Shown here: in pieces, positions 62,930 through 64,000 of the stretch | Numbering within the stretch: the stretch's first letter is position 1 | Layout of the letters: each line of letters starts with the position of its first letter | From: Paenibacillus sp. NFR01 | GTDB taxonomy: Bacteria > Bacillota > Bacilli > Paenibacillales > Paenibacillaceae | Reading direction: 5' to 3' | DNA: 64,000 nucleotides | NCBI RefSeq assembly: GCF_900111565.1 | Contig: NZ_FOIK01000001.1 | Location: forward strand, 1,271,309-1,335,308 | The notes under the pieces: generated by a model | What the model was told of the DNA's origin: nothing | Database searches by the model: none | What the model saw: only the letters and a program-made list of their open reading frames with translations | Made by a program: the position numbers and the translations under genes

Positions 62930-64000
62930 TCAGTACAACAGCCGGTAGGCTTCATCGCCCTTGAAGACGGTCAACGGCTGCGCGCTGAGCCGGCTCGTAT
63001 CCGGATTATGGTGGAACATGGCCAGCAGTGTGCAGTCGCTGAGCGCTTCCGCCGGCAAAAACGGCAGCAGGTGCACCGTTCCTTCCGCCAGCGAATAAAT
63101 ATCCTCCAGGACGATGGTTTGCCCCGCTTCATCCGTTGCTGTGAATTGCCCGCCTTCGGTCACGCCGATCCGGGCAGCATGCAGCAGGAGTACAGGCCGC
63201 TTATCGCCGAGCGGCGTCTTTAACTGCTGGCGGACCTGTTTCACGGCAACGGCATACGTACGGATCGCTGCCTTGCGAATTTTTTGATAATCTTCAGCCC
63301 CGGAAGGCCGGCTGGTCATCTCCTCGTACCGAACACGCGTATTCATGTCTCCCGGATACACGTATAATGCAGGGATTTGCGCGACCTCGAAAAAGCTGTC
63401 TTCTTCCCGCATCAGTTTGGCGGCTTTGTATGGACGGTAGCTCACCGTGCGATGGACAACCTCCGAGCCCAAATCAAGCCAATAGCCTTCATCCACAAAT
63501 TCCTCGCGTGCCAGGTCATTGTAACTATGAAAGGCAAGCTGGATCAGTTCGGCATGATCCTTGATCCGGCCAAAGCTCTTAAGCTCCGACAGCTGCCAGG
63601 CGTGGCCCAGCCATTCCTCGATAGTCGATTCCGCATCCAGCGCCAGCTCAGGGTCTTCGAGACGCGCATGCAAACGGGCGCGGCCCTTCCGGATCAGCGC
63701 ATGAATGACCGTCAGCTGCTCCATCGCATAGGAATAGCCTTCTTCATTCCGCGGCTCTTCGCCCAGCACGATCAGCAGGCGCCGCAGTTCGTTTTGCGCC
63801 CCGGGCAAATAATAATTGCCCAGCTCCTTCACGTAGCCTTTCAGCTCTTTGATGCGTCTGGCATCCACGGCCCCCAGCCCGCCGCGGACTACTCCCAGTG
63901 CCAGCTTCTCGAGCTGGTCCAGTCCTTCAAGCTGGGCCTGCATTTTTTTGCGCAGCGCCGATTTATTGACCTTTTTCGGCTTGTCTTCCACACGGCTCTC
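62930..64000 (-). CDS. Unknown protein at the window edge, same operon
   Basis: A frame still open at the right edge; a GTG lies at 63991, but its ribosome site is poor, so the true start may be outside. At least 353 residues. The start is basic (KKVNKSALRKKMQAQLEGLD), then helical stretches (YVKELGNYYLPGAQNELRRL, IEEWLGHAWQLSELKSFGRI) and a beta-rich end (VLLLHAARIGVTEGGQF, IYSLAEGTVHLLPFLP). No family is recognised. It is 41 bases ahead of the HEAT-repeat gene and is the first visible member of the ATPase/VWA block. Confidence 0.65.
   Translation of the reverse strand, partial: ESRVEDKPKKVNKSALRKKMQAQLEGLDQLEKLALGVVRGGLGAVDARRIKELKGYVKELGNYYLPGAQNELRRLLIVLGEEPRNEEGYSYAMEQLTVIHALIRKGRARLHARLEDPELALDAESTIEEWLGHAWQLSELKSFGRIKDHAELIQLAFHSYNDLAREEFVDEGYWLDLGSEVVHRTVSYRPYKAAKLMREEDSFFEVAQIPALYVYPGDMNTRVRYEEMTSRPSGAEDYQKIRKAAIRTYAVAVKQVRQQLKTPLGDKRPVLLLHAARIGVTEGGQFTATDEAGQTIVLEDIYSLAEGTVHLLPFLPAEALSDCTLLAMFHHNPDTSRLSAQPLTVFKGDEAYRLLY

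Overview
The window looks like chromosomal DNA of a spore-forming Firmicute, most likely Paenibacillus or a close relative. The sequence has moderate-to-high GC, GGAGG-type ribosome binding sites and many GTG/TTG starts. It carries spoVK, an SLH-domain protein and a GlnR-type glnRA operon. Two gene neighbourhoods are known from Bacillus: lexA/yneA/DUF896 and glnA-glnR-(YnbB-like)-hflX-spoVK, with hfq nearby. No rRNA, tRNA, insertion sequence, phage or CRISPR was recognised.

Layout. 1-4.4 kb (minus): HAD phosphatase, then a tightly overlapping run of Fpg/Nei glycosylase, endonuclease IV, a receiver-domain protein, a thioredoxin-like protein, an ABC ATPase and the start of a methyltransferase. 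4.6-11.4 kb (minus): RNase Z, MetH, a YtkA-like lipoprotein, a HAD hydrolase, a small membrane protein and a DUF896 protein. 11.4-13.3 kb: the SOS module, with yneA and lexA divergent and a LexA box inside each promoter, then an L,D-transpeptidase. 13.3-25.6 kb (minus): small unknowns, an acyltransferase, glnA-glnR with a GlnR box, a YnbB-like lyase, hflX, spoVK, a YdcF protein, a DUF402 protein, a class A PBP and hfq. 26-28.8 kb: a fluoride riboswitch with terminator ahead of a CLC-type fluoride exporter, then a MerR regulator divergent from an SDR gene with a MerR-type 19-bp-spacer promoter. 28.8-34.8 kb (minus): methyltransferase, citrate synthase family enzyme, GH43 arabinanase, an orphan OppD-type ATPase behind a Fur-like box, and an APH-family kinase. 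34.9-40.1 kb: a four-gene sugar/polyol oxidoreductase-isomerase operon divergent from an AraC regulator. 40.1-42.6 kb: a small conserved protein, an AIM24 protein, an unknown and an SLH protein. 42.6-47.4 kb: a cystine-type ABC importer, then a DHA2 drug exporter divergent from a TetR regulator with two identical 14-bp operators. 47.5-52.6 kb: a TPP riboswitch driving thiZXY-thiMDE. 52.6-56.3 kb: a MarR regulator overlapping an ABC exporter, then asd. 56.4-64 kb (minus): a coupled five-gene block of an unknown protein, a HEAT-repeat protein, a MoxR-type AAA+ ATPase, a DUF5682 protein with TraB/TIKI-like motifs and a VWA/CoxE-like protein.

The last block is the best candidate for an under-described system. 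An AAA+ ATPase and a metal-binding VWA partner flank a putative hydrolase, with two scaffold-like proteins upstream. The other strong non-coding observations are the fluoride riboswitch, the paired SOS promoters, the Fur-like box ahead of an orphan ATPase, and a thiZ reading frame that lacks a normal start codon.
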